Below are positions 51,435 to 61,412 of a stretch of 64,000 nucleotides of DNA, piece by piece (position 1 is the stretch's first letter; the number at the start of each line of letters is the position of its first letter). The position numbers were made by a program, and so were the translations under genes. The notes under the pieces are model-generated. The model had not been told where the DNA came from. It saw nothing but the letters and a program-made list of their open reading frames with translations, and ran no database searches. This DNA is from Streptacidiphilus sp. P02-A3a (GTDB lineage: Bacteria > Actinomycetota > Actinomycetes > Streptomycetales > Streptomycetaceae), in contig NZ_CP048289.1 in assembly GCF_014084105.1 (NCBI RefSeq), positions 6,829,922-6,893,921 on the forward strand, in the 5' to 3' direction.

Positions 51435-52652
51435 TCAGTCGGGTCGGGTCGTCCGCAGGACGAGGCCCGGGCTGCGGGAGAGCAGCAGGAGGGCGGCGAG
51501 GGCGGCCGCGATGCCGAGGCCGGCGAGGTACCAGGGGCTCGCCGAGCCGGTGTGGTCGGCCAGCAGGATGCCGAGCTGCGGGGCGGTGATCAGCCCGATG
51601 TTCATCACCGCCGAGTACAGGCCCAGGTTCCTCGACTCCCGCCCTGGGGCCGAGACCTGGGAGACGTAGTGGATGAGGCTCGGGAAGACCATCATCTCGG
51701 CCACGGTCCACAGCAGGGTCGTGCCCAGCAGCGCGGGCCCCGACCGGGCCGCGCCCATCAGCGCGAAACCGGCGGCGGCCAGCGCGTACCCGATGGTCAG
51801 CGAACGGAACGCACTGGTGTCGCGCATCGCCGTGTTCAGCGGGATCTCGAACAGCACGATGCTCCCGGCGCTGACCGCGAAGATCGCCCCCACCCACAGG
51901 CTGGAGAGGCGGAGGTCATGCACCACGTACGCGCTGAGGAAGGTCAGCGGCAGCGCGTACGCGCAGTGGATCGGGACGCTCAACGCGAGGATGGTCCAGA
52001 ACCTGCGGTCGCGTCGGCCGGTGCCGGGCCCGGTCGGGGCCGGGGCCGGGCCCGGGTCGGCGGCCGGGCGGGCGTCGGCGGCGGGGCGGGAGACGAGGTA
52101 GACCGCGGCGGCGAGGACGGCGCAGGCGTTGAGCCAGAAGAGCACGGCGGGCCGCCAGACGAAGAGCGCGGCGCCGGCCACCGGGCCGACACCCATGCCG
52201 AGGTTGATGGCGAGCCGGTTGAAGGAGAAGGCGATCCGGCGGTCCCGTTCGGAGGACTGCTGGATGGTCTCCAGGTAGGAGGCCGGCATGAAGATCTCGT
52301 AGCAGAACCCCCAGACCGCGGTCGCCGCCATGAGCTCCCCGGCTCCATGGACGAAGGGCAGGCAGGCCACCGTCACCGCGTTGCCGACGAGTCCCGCGGC
52401 CATGACGGTGCGCGGTCGCAGCGCCCGCAGCAGCGGACCCGCGCACAGGTCAGCGGCGAGCGCCCCGATGCCGTAGCAGGCGACGACGAGACCCACCTGG
52501 GGGCCGGAGTACCGGTTCCGGCCCACCAGGTAGGCGGTGAGGAAGGGGAACGCCACCGTTCCGGTCTGCATGATCAGTGTGGTGACGAACAGGACCCGCA
52601 TTCCGGGCCCGAGCCCGCGCACCCCCTCGAATGTGCGCCGCAGAATCGACAT
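51435..52652 (-). CDS. MFS exporter of the peptide cluster
   Basis: The 405-aa protein has 12 hydrophobic segments and MFS features: GLVVACYGIGALAADLCAGP followed by a basic loop LLRALRPRTVMAAG (motif A-like), and NRLAINLGMGVGPVAGAALF in the motif C region. A ~35-residue Pro/Ala/Gly loop separates the two halves. It overlaps the ATP-grasp stop by one base (TGATG), so it is the last gene of the biosynthetic operon and the likely product exporter or self-protection pump. Confidence 0.88.
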   Translation of the reverse strand: MSILRRTFEGVRGLGPGMRVLFVTTLIMQTGTVAFPFLTAYLVGRNRYSGPQVGLVVACYGIGALAADLCAGPLLRALRPRTVMAAGLVGNAVTVACLPFVHGAGELMAATAVWGFCYEIFMPASYLETIQQSSERDRRIAFSFNRLAINLGMGVGPVAGAALFVWRPAVLFWLNACAVLAAAVYLVSRPAADARPAADPGPAPAPTGPGTGRRDRRFWTILALSVPIHCAYALPLTFLSAYVVHDLRLSSLWVGAIFAVSAGSIVLFEIPLNTAMRDTSAFRSLTIGYALAAAGFALMGAARSGPALLGTTLLWTVAEMMVFPSLIHYVSQVSAPGRESRNLGLYSAVMNIGLITAPQLGILLADHTGSASPWYLAGLGIAAALAALLLLSRSPGLVLRTTRPD

Positions 52653-53899
52653 CAGACCAGGTAGACCCGGTCCTTGAGGTCGCGGACCCGGGCGTAGTCC
52701 GCGAGCATCGCCTCGTCGGTGGGGCCGGTCAGGTAGACCCGCATGGTGCAGGTCCCCAGGTCGACGGTCGGCCGGATGCGCTCGCCCGGGGCCAGGTTCA
52801 GCACCGTCCGGTGCACCGTCGGCAGGGCGTTGATCTGCCGGACCGCCTCCGCGTCGATGGCCCGGACGATGCCCGCGACGTCCGTGGCGACGGTGTAGCC
52901 CATGGCGGGCTGCCGTCGCGTGTAGCTGCGGCCCGCGTGGTCCGCCAGGAACGCCTCCGGTGCGGTGTAGGCCATGGCGACGAGGTCGGCCTGGTTCTGC
53001 CCGAGGCACACGTCGTGCAGGTCCGGGTGCATGCCGCCGCTCATCCGGGCGCCGGTCTCCACCAGCCTCGGCCCGGCGGAGGTCAGCTTGACCTCGCTGT
53101 GCGCGGCGCCGTGCCGGATGTTCAGGGCGTCCAGCACCGTGCCCACGTAGGCGACGAGCTCCGGGACCGGCGCTGCCTCCGGCGCCAGCAGGATGTCCTT
53201 GTCGTACAGGTTCTTGCCGTTCACCAGCGTCTTCTCGTACTTCCAGACGCTGCTGACGAAGTGCTGCCCGTCGCGGCTGACGGTGTCCACGATGTACTCG
53301 TCGCCGTCCAGGTACGCCTGGACCAGGACCTCGGTGTTCGGCAGGCCGAAGGCGTCCCGGGTGGCCAGCACCTCCCGTGCCGCGCGCCGGACCTCGTCCA
53401 TGGTGAAGCAGATGACGACGCCGTCGGTGTTGCACGAGCTGAGGGGCTTCACCACGACCGGGAACGTGCCGTGCTCGGCGACCCAGGAGAGGACGGGCTC
53501 CACCTCCGGGCTCTTGAACTGGCTGACGGCCCGGACCCCGGCCGCGCGCAGCGTCTCCATCATGGTGAACTTGTTCCGGCGCGCCTCGGACAGGCGTGAT
53601 CCGTTGCCGGGCAGCCCCATCAGCTCGCTCAGCCGGTCGGCCAGCGGCACCCCGGGCTCCGCTCCGGCGATGACGCAGACCGGGTCGTGGACGGCCAGTC
53701 GCCGGACCGTCGACTCGTCGTCCGTGTGGACGATGTGCTCCGCGTACGCGTCGAGGTCGGGCGGCAGCCAGTCCTGGATCGGCTCGGGGGTGCTCTGGAC
53801 GTGCACCACCCGGACGCCCCGGCGGGCGAAGACCGGGGGCAGTGAACTCGCGTTGTAGTAGCCGTCGACGATGACGGCGGTGGGAGGGCTCACGGGCAT
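52652..53899 (-). CDS. ATP-grasp amino-acid/peptide ligase
   Basis: The 415-aa protein shows ATP-grasp features: RRNKFTMMETLRAAGV, the lysine strand FPVVVKPLSSCNTDGV, the hinge EVLVQAYLDGDEYIVDT and the metal-binding region AHSEVKLTSAGPRLVETGAR. The layout is like DdaF of dapdiamide synthesis and BacD/YwfE-type L-amino acid ligases, which make amide bonds through acyl phosphates. In this cluster it probably joins an amino acid such as beta-alanine to the NRPS product or to diaminopropionate. ATG 53899 has GAGGAT. Confidence 0.85.
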   Translation of the reverse strand: MPVSPPTAVIVDGYYNASSLPPVFARRGVRVVHVQSTPEPIQDWLPPDLDAYAEHIVHTDDESTVRRLAVHDPVCVIAGAEPGVPLADRLSELMGLPGNGSRLSEARRNKFTMMETLRAAGVRAVSQFKSPEVEPVLSWVAEHGTFPVVVKPLSSCNTDGVVICFTMDEVRRAAREVLATRDAFGLPNTEVLVQAYLDGDEYIVDTVSRDGQHFVSSVWKYEKTLVNGKNLYDKDILLAPEAAPVPELVAYVGTVLDALNIRHGAAHSEVKLTSAGPRLVETGARMSGGMHPDLHDVCLGQNQADLVAMAYTAPEAFLADHAGRSYTRRQPAMGYTVATDVAGIVRAIDAEAVRQINALPTVHRTVLNLAPGERIRPTVDLGTCTMRVYLTGPTDEAMLADYARVRDLKDRVYLV

Positions 53900-53954
53900 C
53901 GGACATCCTCAGCTGGTCTCGGAAACGGAATCGGCGGCGGAACCGGCCGACCGG

Positions 53955-54377
53955 TCAGACGCCGGGGCGCACCAGGTCGCCGCGGAGCGCTCCGGTGAGC
54001 TCGCCGGTCGCGGCGGGGTCCGTGCCCATCGAGGTGATCCGGTTCCGCTCGTCGACGAACACCACCTGCGGCGTGATCCTGCTCGCCTCGGCCTCGGGGC
54101 ACATCCGGTAGGCGATGATGATCACCAGGTCGCCGACGTTGATCAGCCGCGCCGCCGCGCCGTTGATGCCGACGACTCCAGAGCCCTTGGGCCCCTCGAT
54201 CAGGTAGGTGGACAGCCGGTTGCCGTTGTTGATGTCGACGATGTCGACCTTCTCGCCGGGCAGCAGCCCGGCGGCGGCCATCAGGTCGCCGCAGAGCGTG
54301 AGCGACCCGACGTAGTGGAGGTCGGCCTGGGTCACGGTGGCACGGTGGACCTTGGACTTCAGCATGGTCAGGTACAT
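53955..54377 (-). CDS. panD: Aspartate 1-decarboxylase within the peptide cluster
   Basis: The 140-aa protein is a pyruvoyl-dependent Pan[28 protein letters not shown] with the self-cleavage Gly24-Ser25, [18 protein letters not shown] and [20 protein letters not shown]. It makes beta-alanine from aspartate. Placement inside the operon suggests supply of beta-alanine for the peptide; an alternative is a resistant copy of a target enzyme. A housekeeping panD should exist elsewhere. ATG 54377 has AGGAG seven bases upstream. Confidence 0.93.
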   Translation of the reverse strand: MYLTMLKSKVHRATVTQADLHYVGSLTLCGDLMAAAGLLPGEKVDIVDINNGNRLSTYLIEGPKGSGVVGINGAAARLINVGDLVIIIAYRMCPEAEASRITPQVVFVDERNRITSMGTDPAATGELTGALRGDLVRPGV

Positions 54378-54456
54378 GGCTTGCTCCTGGTTGGGATCTC
54401 GGTGGTCGTACGTCGGATCGGTGTCGGATCGGTACTGCGGCGCGGGCGGACGGCGG

Positions 54457-55434
54457 TCAGGCCAAGTACCACTCCAGGACCGCCATCGCGCCGTAGAGCT
54501 TGTGCGCCGCCTGCTGGAAGGCGATGCTGCGGTCCCCGTCGAGCACCCCGGCCTCGACCTCCTCGCCCCGGTGCGCCGGCAGGTCGTGCATGAAGACCGC
54601 CGCCGGGCAGCGGTCCATGAGCGCGGCGTCCACCTGGAACGGGCGGAACACCTGCCGCCACTCGGGGTCGGGCTTGGTGGTCCCGGTGGTCTGCCAGCGG
54701 GTGGTGTAGACGATGTCCACCTGGGGCGGCAACCCGTCCATGTGGTGCTGTTCGTCGAGCACCGCTCCGTGCGCCGCGGCGTACTCCTGGCCGCGGCGCA
54801 GGGCCGCCGGAGGCAGGCCGTAGCCGGGCGGGGTCCGCAGGTGCAGTTCGGCGCCCGGGTAGCGGGTCAGCGCCAGCGCCAGGGCGACGGCGGTGTTGTT
54901 GCCCTCCCCCACGTACAGCACCCGCAGGCCCTCCAGCCTGCCGACGGCCGTCAGCATGGCGGACAGGTCGGTGACGCCCTGGGTGGGATGTTCGTCCTCG
55001 GTCATCGCGTTGACCACGGACATGGTGTCCCAGGCGGCGATCGAGCGCAGTTCCTGGGCGCTCGCCGAGGTGCGGGCGACCAGGCCGTCCAGCATCAGGC
55101 CGAGCACCCGGCCGGTGTCGTCGGCGGTCTCACCGGTGTTCTCCTGGAGGTCCTTCGGGCCGTAGGCGATCAGCTGGGCGCCGAGTCGCAGCGCGGCGAC
55201 GGAGAACGCGGTGCGGGTCCGGGTGGAGGTGGTCCGGAAGTACGTCCCCACCACCCGTCCGCCCAGTTGCCCGGTCAGCGGGACGGCGCCGCGCGCGTGC
55301 TCGCTCGACCGGTGCACCAGCGCGTACAGCTCGTCGTCGGACAGGTCCGCCAGCGACAGCAGGTGGCGCCGGGCGGCGGCCGGTCGGGACGGGTCGGCGG
55401 CGTGCGGGACTACGGGGGAACTCGTCTGTGGCAT
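54457..55434 (-). CDS. Ornithine-carbamoyltransferase-like enzyme with altered amino-acid site
   Basis: The 325-aa protein keeps the carbamoyl-phosphate motifs STRTRTAF and [14 protein letters not shown]. The motif that holds ornithine's side chain in true OTCases, [11 protein letters not shown], reads [11 protein letters not shown], with Cys changed to Asp, and the DxxxSMG loop is replaced. This predicts a different amine substrate. Next to SbnA/SbnB genes the best guess is L-2,3-diaminopropionate, giving 3-ureidoalanine, as carbamoyltransferases do in viomycin/capreomycin pathways. ATG 55434 has GAGG; GTG 55449 lacks a ribosome site. Confidence 0.85.
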   Translation of the reverse strand: MPQTSSPVVPHAADPSRPAAARRHLLSLADLSDDELYALVHRSSEHARGAVPLTGQLGGRVVGTYFRTTSTRTRTAFSVAALRLGAQLIAYGPKDLQENTGETADDTGRVLGLMLDGLVARTSASAQELRSIAAWDTMSVVNAMTEDEHPTQGVTDLSAMLTAVGRLEGLRVLYVGEGNNTAVALALALTRYPGAELHLRTPPGYGLPPAALRRGQEYAAAHGAVLDEQHHMDGLPPQVDIVYTTRWQTTGTTKPDPEWRQVFRPFQVDAALMDRCPAAVFMHDLPAHRGEEVEAGVLDGDRSIAFQQAAHKLYGAMAVLEWYLA

Positions 55435-55500
55435 GGGGGCCTCACTCACTGTCGGGGCGACCGACGGTCGGTGGCGATCGGGGCGGATTCGGGGACGGGG

Positions 55501-58500
55501 TCAGGTTTCGGTCCGGGGGCGGGTCCGTTCCACCAGGCGGGCGAGCAGGCCCCGGGTGAGCTCGGCGACGAACGGCGGCCGCATCATGCCGTAGTGGTCG
55601 GCGGCCACGGTGGAGTCGGTCCACGGCGCGGAGGTGTGAGGACGCCAGTCGGTGCGGGCGACGCTGCCGTCGAGCAGGCTGGCCTCGGCGTAGACGGCGT
55701 GCAGCGGGGCCCGGACCGGGGTCGGCAGCCAGTCGCGGAACAGCGCGGTCTGGTGCCGGATCATCCGGAAGTGGCGCGGGAGTTCGGCCGCGTCCGCCGG
55801 GGTGCCCAGGGGACGCGCCCGGTCCTGGATCACGCTCAGCAGTTCCTCGTCCACGGCGGCCCCGTCCGGCACCAGGCTCAGGATGTCGGCCAGGAGCGCG
55901 CCCTGCGACTCACCGAGGTCGCCGTACCCGGCGCGGAGCGCCATCCGCACCGACTCGCGGTCGCCGATGGGCTCCTCGGTACCCACACCGCAGTCCCACA
56001 TCTCGACGGAGACGACGTCGACGCCGCGTGACTCCAGTTCGGCGGCCACCGCCAGCGCGATCAGGCCGCCGAGCGACCAGCCGAACAGGGCCAGTCGCCG
56101 CCCCGGCACGAGCGCGGTCAGTTCGTCGGCGTACCGCACGGCCATGCTCGTGACGTCCGGCGGCTCCTGGCCGGCCCCGGCCCGCTCGGGTGACCGGACG
56201 CCCCACACTGGCAGGGTCGGCGGGACCAGCCGCAGCAGCGGCTGGTAGGCGAGCAGGGAACCGCCGAGCGGATGCAGCACGACCAGCGGCACCTGGCCGT
56301 CCGGGACCGGAGTGCCGTCCGGGACCGGCCCGGCGTCCGCGGCCGGGGTCAGCGGTACCACCAGGGCGTGGTCGTCGTCCCGTCCCGCCGCCGACTCCGC
56401 CCCGGTGCCGAGGACGTCGGCCATCGCCGCCAGCGTGCGGTGGCCGAAGACCGCCCGGAGCGGCAGCCGGGCGCCGAACTCCGCCTCGACCTGCCGCACC
56501 AGGCGGCTGGCGAGCAGCGAGTTGCCACCGAGCGCGAAGAAGTCGTCGTGGTCGTCGACGCGGTCGCGCTCCAGCAGCCGGGACCAGATCAGCGCCAGTC
56601 GGCGCCGGGCGGGTGTGGACGGGCTGTCGGCCGGGGCCGACGCGGGGCGCGTCCGGGCCAGCGCCGCCACCCGGGCGGTGTCGACCTTGCCGCTCGCCGT
56701 GCGCGGGAGTTGCGGCAGGAGGGCGAAGGAGGCGGGCACCATGTAGCCGGGCAGCCGGGTGGCCGCGAACGCGCGGACCTGCTCGATCCGCGGCGCCGGA
56801 TCGGCGGGCGCCAGGGCGGCGTGCAGCACCGCGGCGGGGCCGCCCTGCCCGAGGACGACCACGGCGGCGTCCGCGACGCCGGGGGCGGCCCGCAGCACAC
56901 CGGCGATCTCCGTGAGCTCGATCCGGTAGCCGCGGAGCTTGACCTGCCCGTCGCGGCGGCCGAGGAACTCCAGGCTGCCGTCGCCCCGTCGGCGCACCAC
57001 GTCGCCGGTGGCGTACCGCCGGGACCCGTCGGGTGCCACCAGGAACCGCTCGGCTGTCCGCTCCGGCTGGCCGACGTAGCCGGCCGCGAGCTGCGGGCCG
57101 GACAGGTACAGCTCACCGGGGAACCCGATCGGCACCGGGCGCAGCCCGGGGTCGAGCACCTGCGCGGTGACCCCGGCCAGCGGTCGGCCGATGACCGGCC
57201 GCGCCGCACCGTCCTCGATGAGGCAGCCGGTGCCGTTCACGGTGAACTCGGTCGGCCCGTAGACGTTCACCGCGCGCACCTCGGCCGCGGCGAGCCGTCG
57301 CCAGAGTCCGGCCGGTACCGCTTCGCCGCCCACCACCAGCACCCGGGGCGGGTGGCCGGGGCGGTCGAGCAGCCCGGCGTCGACCAGGGCGGCGATGTGG
57401 GTCGGCGTGCCGTCGAGCGCGTCCACGGCGTGGTCGCGCAGGAACCGGACCATCGCCTCCGGGTCCGCCCGGACCGCGTCGGGTACCGGGTGCACCGTGT
57501 GTCCCGCGCGCAGCAGTTGGGTGCCCTGCCAGGAGGCGTCGAAGGTGAACGGGGCGTTGACCGCCACCTGCGCGGGTTCGGGCAGCTCGGCGTAGACCAG
57601 CCGGTCCATGGCCTGCCCGAACGCGGTCAGGCTCAGGTGCCGCACCGCGACCGGTTTGGGGTCTCCGCTGGTTCCCGAGGTGAAGACCACGTAGGCGGTG
57701 TCGTCCGGGGTCACCTTCGCCACCGGGGCGGTCGGCTGGTCGGCGGTCGGCTGGTCGGCGGTCGGGGCCGGTCGCGCGGGGACCCGGTTCACCTCGGCGA
57801 AGGCGGGCAGGACGGCGGTGTCCGCGTCGACCAGTACCGTGCGGATGCCGACCGCGCCCATCATCCGCCGCAGCCGGTCCTCGGGCAGGTCGGGATCGAG
57901 CACCGCGCACACCGCGCCGGCCGACCAGGTCCCGAACAGGGCGCTGACCTGCGCGGCGGACCGGCGCATCGACACCCCGACGACGTCCCCGGGAGCCACC
58001 CCGACAGCCGCCAGGTCCGCGCCCAACAGATCGGCACTGCGTACGAGTTGACGGTAGGTCAATTCCTCCGGTCCGTGCACGACGGCCGGTCGGCCGGGGT
58101 GCCGCGCGGCGCGCTCGCGTACCGCCTCGGGCAGCGGGGCTTCCGCCCCGACCAGCGCGGGGCCGGTCTCCCAGGGCCGCTGCAGGGCTGCCTGCCGACC
58201 GTCGTCGAGCGGCAACTCCCTTACCGGGAGCGTGGGTTCGGCGCACAGTCCGGCCAGCAGCACGATCACCGCGTCGGCCAGGCCGCGGACGGTCTGCTGG
58301 TCGTACAGCTCGGTGCGGTACTCCAGGAAGCTGGGGACCCCGGGGGTGGCGTTGAAGTGGAAGGTGAAATCCGACTTGGCCGTCCCCGGATGCACCGGCA
58401 GCCTGCTCACGCCGATCCCGGGCAGATCCAACTCGCTTGGTTCGTAGTGCAGTTCCAGGGCCACCTGGAAGAGCTGCGCGTGCCCGGCGCCGGGTCGACC

Positions 58501-59505
58501 CAGCGCCGACACCATCTGGTCGAGCTCGACCGAGCAGTGGCTCATCGCGTCCAGCACCGTCGCCTGGGCCTGCCGCACCAGTTCGGCCGCCGGGACGGCC
58601 TCCTCGACCCGCAGGCGCAGCGGGACGGTCTTCATGAAGTAGCCGACCAGCTCCTCGGCCTCGACCTCGGAGCGCATGTTGACCGAGCTGCCGATGACGA
58701 CGTCCTCGGTCCGGGCGAGCCGGGCCAGCACCGCGGACACCGCGGCGGTCACCACCGCGAACGGCGAGCTGCGCAGCGCCGCGGCGGTGGTTTGGACGCG
58801 CTCGAACCAGTGCTGCTCCAGCGGTAGTTGGAGCCGCTCGCCGAGCTGGTCCGGATAGCCGGACAGCGGTCGGTCGGTCGGGATCGGCAACCGCTCGGGC
58901 AGATCGGCCAGTTGGTCGCGCCAGTAGCCCAGGTCGGCCTGCGCCGTGGGACTGTCCGGCGGCGCCTCCAGCGAGCGCTGGGCCCGTACCGGGTCGCCCT
59001 GCGGGGCGGCCGACGCCATGCCCGCGTACTGGGCGCTCAACTGGTCGAACAGCAACCGGAAGCTGTCGCCGTCGGACACCAGGTGGTGCAGCACCAGCAC
59101 CAGCAGCCACTCCTGGTCGGCGCAGCGGATCAGGCGGGCCCGGGCCAGCGGCCCGGTGCCCAGGTCGAAGGTGCGGCGCGCGGCGTCCCACGCGGCCTGC
59201 TCGCCGAGCCGCCGTGCCCGGGCCGGTGGGAGGTCGCGCAGGTCCGACTCCTCCAGCGGGAACGGGCCCGCGGGCAGGGCGGCCAGGTAGGGCAGGCCGT
59301 CGCGCTCCAGCACGACCGAGCGCAGCGCCGGATGACGCAGGTACAGCGTGTCCAGTGCCTCGATCAGGGCGGGCCGGTCCAGCTCGCCCTCCAAACGGAA
59401 GCACTCGGCCTCGTTGTAGACCGGCAGGTCCGGTGCCATCGCACAGGCGAGCCACATCGGGCGCTGGATCGCGGGCAGCGCCGAGAGCAGCTGGTCCGTT
59501 TCCAT
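55501..59505 (-). CDS. NRPS module C-A-PCP-TE (termination module)
   Basis: The 1334-aa protein has a condensation domain (1-~440, active HHLVSDG at 140-146), an adenylation domain (~465-960, FTSGTSGDPKPVAV near 605, YGPTEFTVNG, SGKVDTAR), a carrier domain with DDFFALGGNSLLAS (Ser near 993) and a thioesterase with LFGWSLGG (Ser near 1140) and a late His in DHYGMM. By eye the pocket residues are D-A-Q-D-V-G-V-V-N, with acidic residues at positions 235 and 278 that suit an amine-bearing substrate; this is a rough reading. A TADQP segment is duplicated. It probably receives an acyl unit from the A-PCP protein and releases a dipeptide. Confidence 0.9.
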   Translation of the reverse strand: METDQLLSALPAIQRPMWLACAMAPDLPVYNEAECFRLEGELDRPALIEALDTLYLRHPALRSVVLERDGLPYLAALPAGPFPLEESDLRDLPPARARRLGEQAAWDAARRTFDLGTGPLARARLIRCADQEWLLVLVLHHLVSDGDSFRLLFDQLSAQYAGMASAAPQGDPVRAQRSLEAPPDSPTAQADLGYWRDQLADLPERLPIPTDRPLSGYPDQLGERLQLPLEQHWFERVQTTAAALRSSPFAVVTAAVSAVLARLARTEDVVIGSSVNMRSEVEAEELVGYFMKTVPLRLRVEEAVPAAELVRQAQATVLDAMSHCSVELDQMVSALGRPGAGHAQLFQVALELHYEPSELDLPGIGVSRLPVHPGTAKSDFTFHFNATPGVPSFLEYRTELYDQQTVRGLADAVIVLLAGLCAEPTLPVRELPLDDGRQAALQRPWETGPALVGAEAPLPEAVRERAARHPGRPAVVHGPEELTYRQLVRSADLLGADLAAVGVAPGDVVGVSMRRSAAQVSALFGTWSAGAVCAVLDPDLPEDRLRRMMGAVGIRTVLVDADTAVLPAFAEVNRVPARPAPTADQPTADQPTAPVAKVTPDDTAYVVFTSGTSGDPKPVAVRHLSLTAFGQAMDRLVYAELPEPAQVAVNAPFTFDASWQGTQLLRAGHTVHPVPDAVRADPEAMVRFLRDHAVDALDGTPTHIAALVDAGLLDRPGHPPRVLVVGGEAVPAGLWRRLAAAEVRAVNVYGPTEFTVNGTGCLIEDGAARPVIGRPLAGVTAQVLDPGLRPVPIGFPGELYLSGPQLAAGYVGQPERTAERFLVAPDGSRRYATGDVVRRRGDGSLEFLGRRDGQVKLRGYRIELTEIAGVLRAAPGVADAAVVVLGQGGPAAVLHAALAPADPAPRIEQVRAFAATRLPGYMVPASFALLPQLPRTASGKVDTARVAALARTRPASAPADSPSTPARRRLALIWSRLLERDRVDDHDDFFALGGNSLLASRLVRQVEAEFGARLPLRAVFGHRTLAAMADVLGTGAESAAGRDDDHALVVPLTPAADAGPVPDGTPVPDGQVPLVVLHPLGGSLLAYQPLLRLVPPTLPVWGVRSPERAGAGQEPPDVTSMAVRYADELTALVPGRRLALFGWSLGGLIALAVAAELESRGVDVVSVEMWDCGVGTEEPIGDRESVRMALRAGYGDLGESQGALLADILSLVPDGAAVDEELLSVIQDRARPLGTPADAAELPRHFRMIRHQTALFRDWLPTPVRAPLHAVYAEASLLDGSVARTDWRPHTSAPWTDSTVAADHYGMMRPPFVAELTRGLLARLVERTRPRTET
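57731..57760 (-). repeat. Two tandem 15-bp units in the NRPS adenylation domain
   Basis: GTCGGCTGGTCGGCG is repeated exactly in frame, giving the duplicated TADQP segment. Confidence 0.9.
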
Positions 59506-59594
59506 GGTCGATCACCTCTCAGGGGGCGACGGCGGGTCGCTCGGGGCGGCGCCCGTCGCGGTGCGGGCTGCTGGTTGCCGGTGGCGGCGGGTCG

Positions 59595-61397
59595 CTACCG
59601 GCCCGCGGCCGGTGCCGCCTGGGCCGAGACGGCGGCGCGCACCAGCGCGGTCTGGTCGGTGAGGGTCGGGGACTGCATCATCCGGACGGCGTTCACCTTG
59701 ACGCCGAAGCGGGCCCGGATGTCCTTGACCATCCGCATGACCTGGAGTGAATGGCCGCCCAGCGCGAAGAAGTCGGCCTGCGGGCCGGTCGGCGGCACGC
59801 CCAGCACGTCCTGCCAGATCTCGGCCAGCGCCGCCATGTCCGGGTCGTCCCAGCGGACCGCCGCCGGGGCGGCGTCGCTGCCCGTGGACCCGGCCGCCCC
59901 CGGGTCGGGCAGGGCGCGCCGGTCGATCTTCCCGCTGGGGGTGCGCGGCCAGACCTCGACCGGGACGAACACCGCGGGCACCATGTGCCGGGGCAGCCGG
60001 ACCGCGGCGTGGGCACGCAGCAGCGACTCGTCGAAGGGGTGCCCCTGGTTCGGGCGCACGTACCCCACGAGACGCTGCTCGGTGCCGTCCAGCTGGGGCA
60101 CCACCGCCGCGCCCGCCACCGACGGATGCTCCTGCAACCAGTTCTCGATCTCGCCGAGCTCCACCCGGTGGCCGCGGATCTTCACCTGGTGGTCGGTCCG
60201 CCCGAGCAGTTCGAGCGCGCCGTCGGCGCGGAGCCGGCCGACGTCGCCGGTGCGGTACAGCCGGGCCCCGTCCGGGCCGAAGGGGTCGGCGACGAAGCAC
60301 GCGTCGGTGAGCTCGGGCCTGCCGTGATAGCCGCGGGCCACGCTGCCGCCCCCGATCCACACCTCGCCGCGCCCGTCCGCCGGGACCTGGCGCATCCGCT
60401 CGTCGAGGACGTGGACCGTGGTGTCCGGCAGCGGGAGGCCGACCGGGACGGCCTCGCGGTCGGCCGGGGTGAACCGGTGCGCGGTGGACCACACGGTCGT
60501 CTCGGTGGGGCCGTAGATGTTCCACACCGAGTGGCATCGGTCGGCCAACTCCGCCGCCAGCGACGGCGCGAGCTGCTCACCGCCGCACAGCGCCACCCGC
60601 AGGCCGCCGGGCCACCCGGCGTCGAGCAGCAGCCGCCAGGTCAGCGGGGTGGCCTGGAGGACCGTCGCGCCGCTGCCCGCGAGCAGGTCGCGGAGCGCCG
60701 CGCCGTCCAGCACCTGCTGGTCGGTGGCGATCTCCACGGTCGAGCCGTGGACCAGCGGGAGGAACAACTCGACGAGGACGGGGTCGAACGACGCGGAGGT
60801 CACCGAGAGCCAGACGTCGTCCGGTTCCGGCCGCACCACCGCGCCCATCGCGAGGACGCCCTTGACCAGGCAGCGGTGGTCCACGGCCACGCCCTTGGGG
60901 CGCCCGGTGGAGCCAGAGGTGTACATGATGTAGGCCAGGTCGTCCGGTGCGGTCGTCGGCCGCCCGACCGGCGGGACCGGGGTCGGCGGCTCCGGCGGGT
61001 CCAGGACCAGTACCTGGGCGGTGGCCGCCCGTTCGGCGATCCGGCTCACGGTGAGCGTGGTCACGGCGCCCGAGTCGCGCAGCATGTACTCCTGCCGCTC
61101 GCGGGGGTAGGCGGGGTCGACCGGCACGAAGGCGGCTCCCGAGCCGAGCACGGCCAGCAGCGCGACCGGCAGTTCCACGGAGCGGTCCACCATCACGGCG
61201 ACCACCTGTCCCGGGCCCGCCCCCCGCTCGGTGAGCCGGGCGGCGGCCCGCTCACCGGCGTCGACCAGCTCCCGATAGCTCAGCGAGCGGTCGCCGCAGC
61301 GCACCGCCACCCGGTCCGGGGTGCGGTTCGCCTGTTCGGCGACCAGTTCGTGGAGCGCGCGCCGCGGCCACGGAGGGTTCGAGATCGCTTCGGGCAT
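59595..61397 (-). CDS. NRPS module A-PCP (initiation module)
   Basis: The 600-aa protein has an adenylation domain (1-~505) with MYTSGSTGRPKGVAV near 155, IYGPTETTVW, YRTGDVGRL and SGKIDRRALP, and a carrier domain with FFALGGHSLQVM (Ser near 548). There is no condensation or thioesterase domain, so it should load the first building block. The pocket reads by eye about D-P-V-Q-L-G-I-V-W; I do not recognise its substrate. It starts at ATG 61397, with a weak GAGA ribosome site, right after a 17-bp five-unit repeat. Confidence 0.9.
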   Translation of the reverse strand: MPEAISNPPWPRRALHELVAEQANRTPDRVAVRCGDRSLSYRELVDAGERAAARLTERGAGPGQVVAVMVDRSVELPVALLAVLGSGAAFVPVDPAYPRERQEYMLRDSGAVTTLTVSRIAERAATAQVLVLDPPEPPTPVPPVGRPTTAPDDLAYIMYTSGSTGRPKGVAVDHRCLVKGVLAMGAVVRPEPDDVWLSVTSASFDPVLVELFLPLVHGSTVEIATDQQVLDGAALRDLLAGSGATVLQATPLTWRLLLDAGWPGGLRVALCGGEQLAPSLAAELADRCHSVWNIYGPTETTVWSTAHRFTPADREAVPVGLPLPDTTVHVLDERMRQVPADGRGEVWIGGGSVARGYHGRPELTDACFVADPFGPDGARLYRTGDVGRLRADGALELLGRTDHQVKIRGHRVELGEIENWLQEHPSVAGAAVVPQLDGTEQRLVGYVRPNQGHPFDESLLRAHAAVRLPRHMVPAVFVPVEVWPRTPSGKIDRRALPDPGAAGSTGSDAAPAAVRWDDPDMAALAEIWQDVLGVPPTGPQADFFALGGHSLQVMRMVKDIRARFGVKVNAVRMMQSPTLTDQTALVRAAVSAQAAPAAGR

Positions 61398-61412
61398 CCC
61401 GGATTCTCAGCT

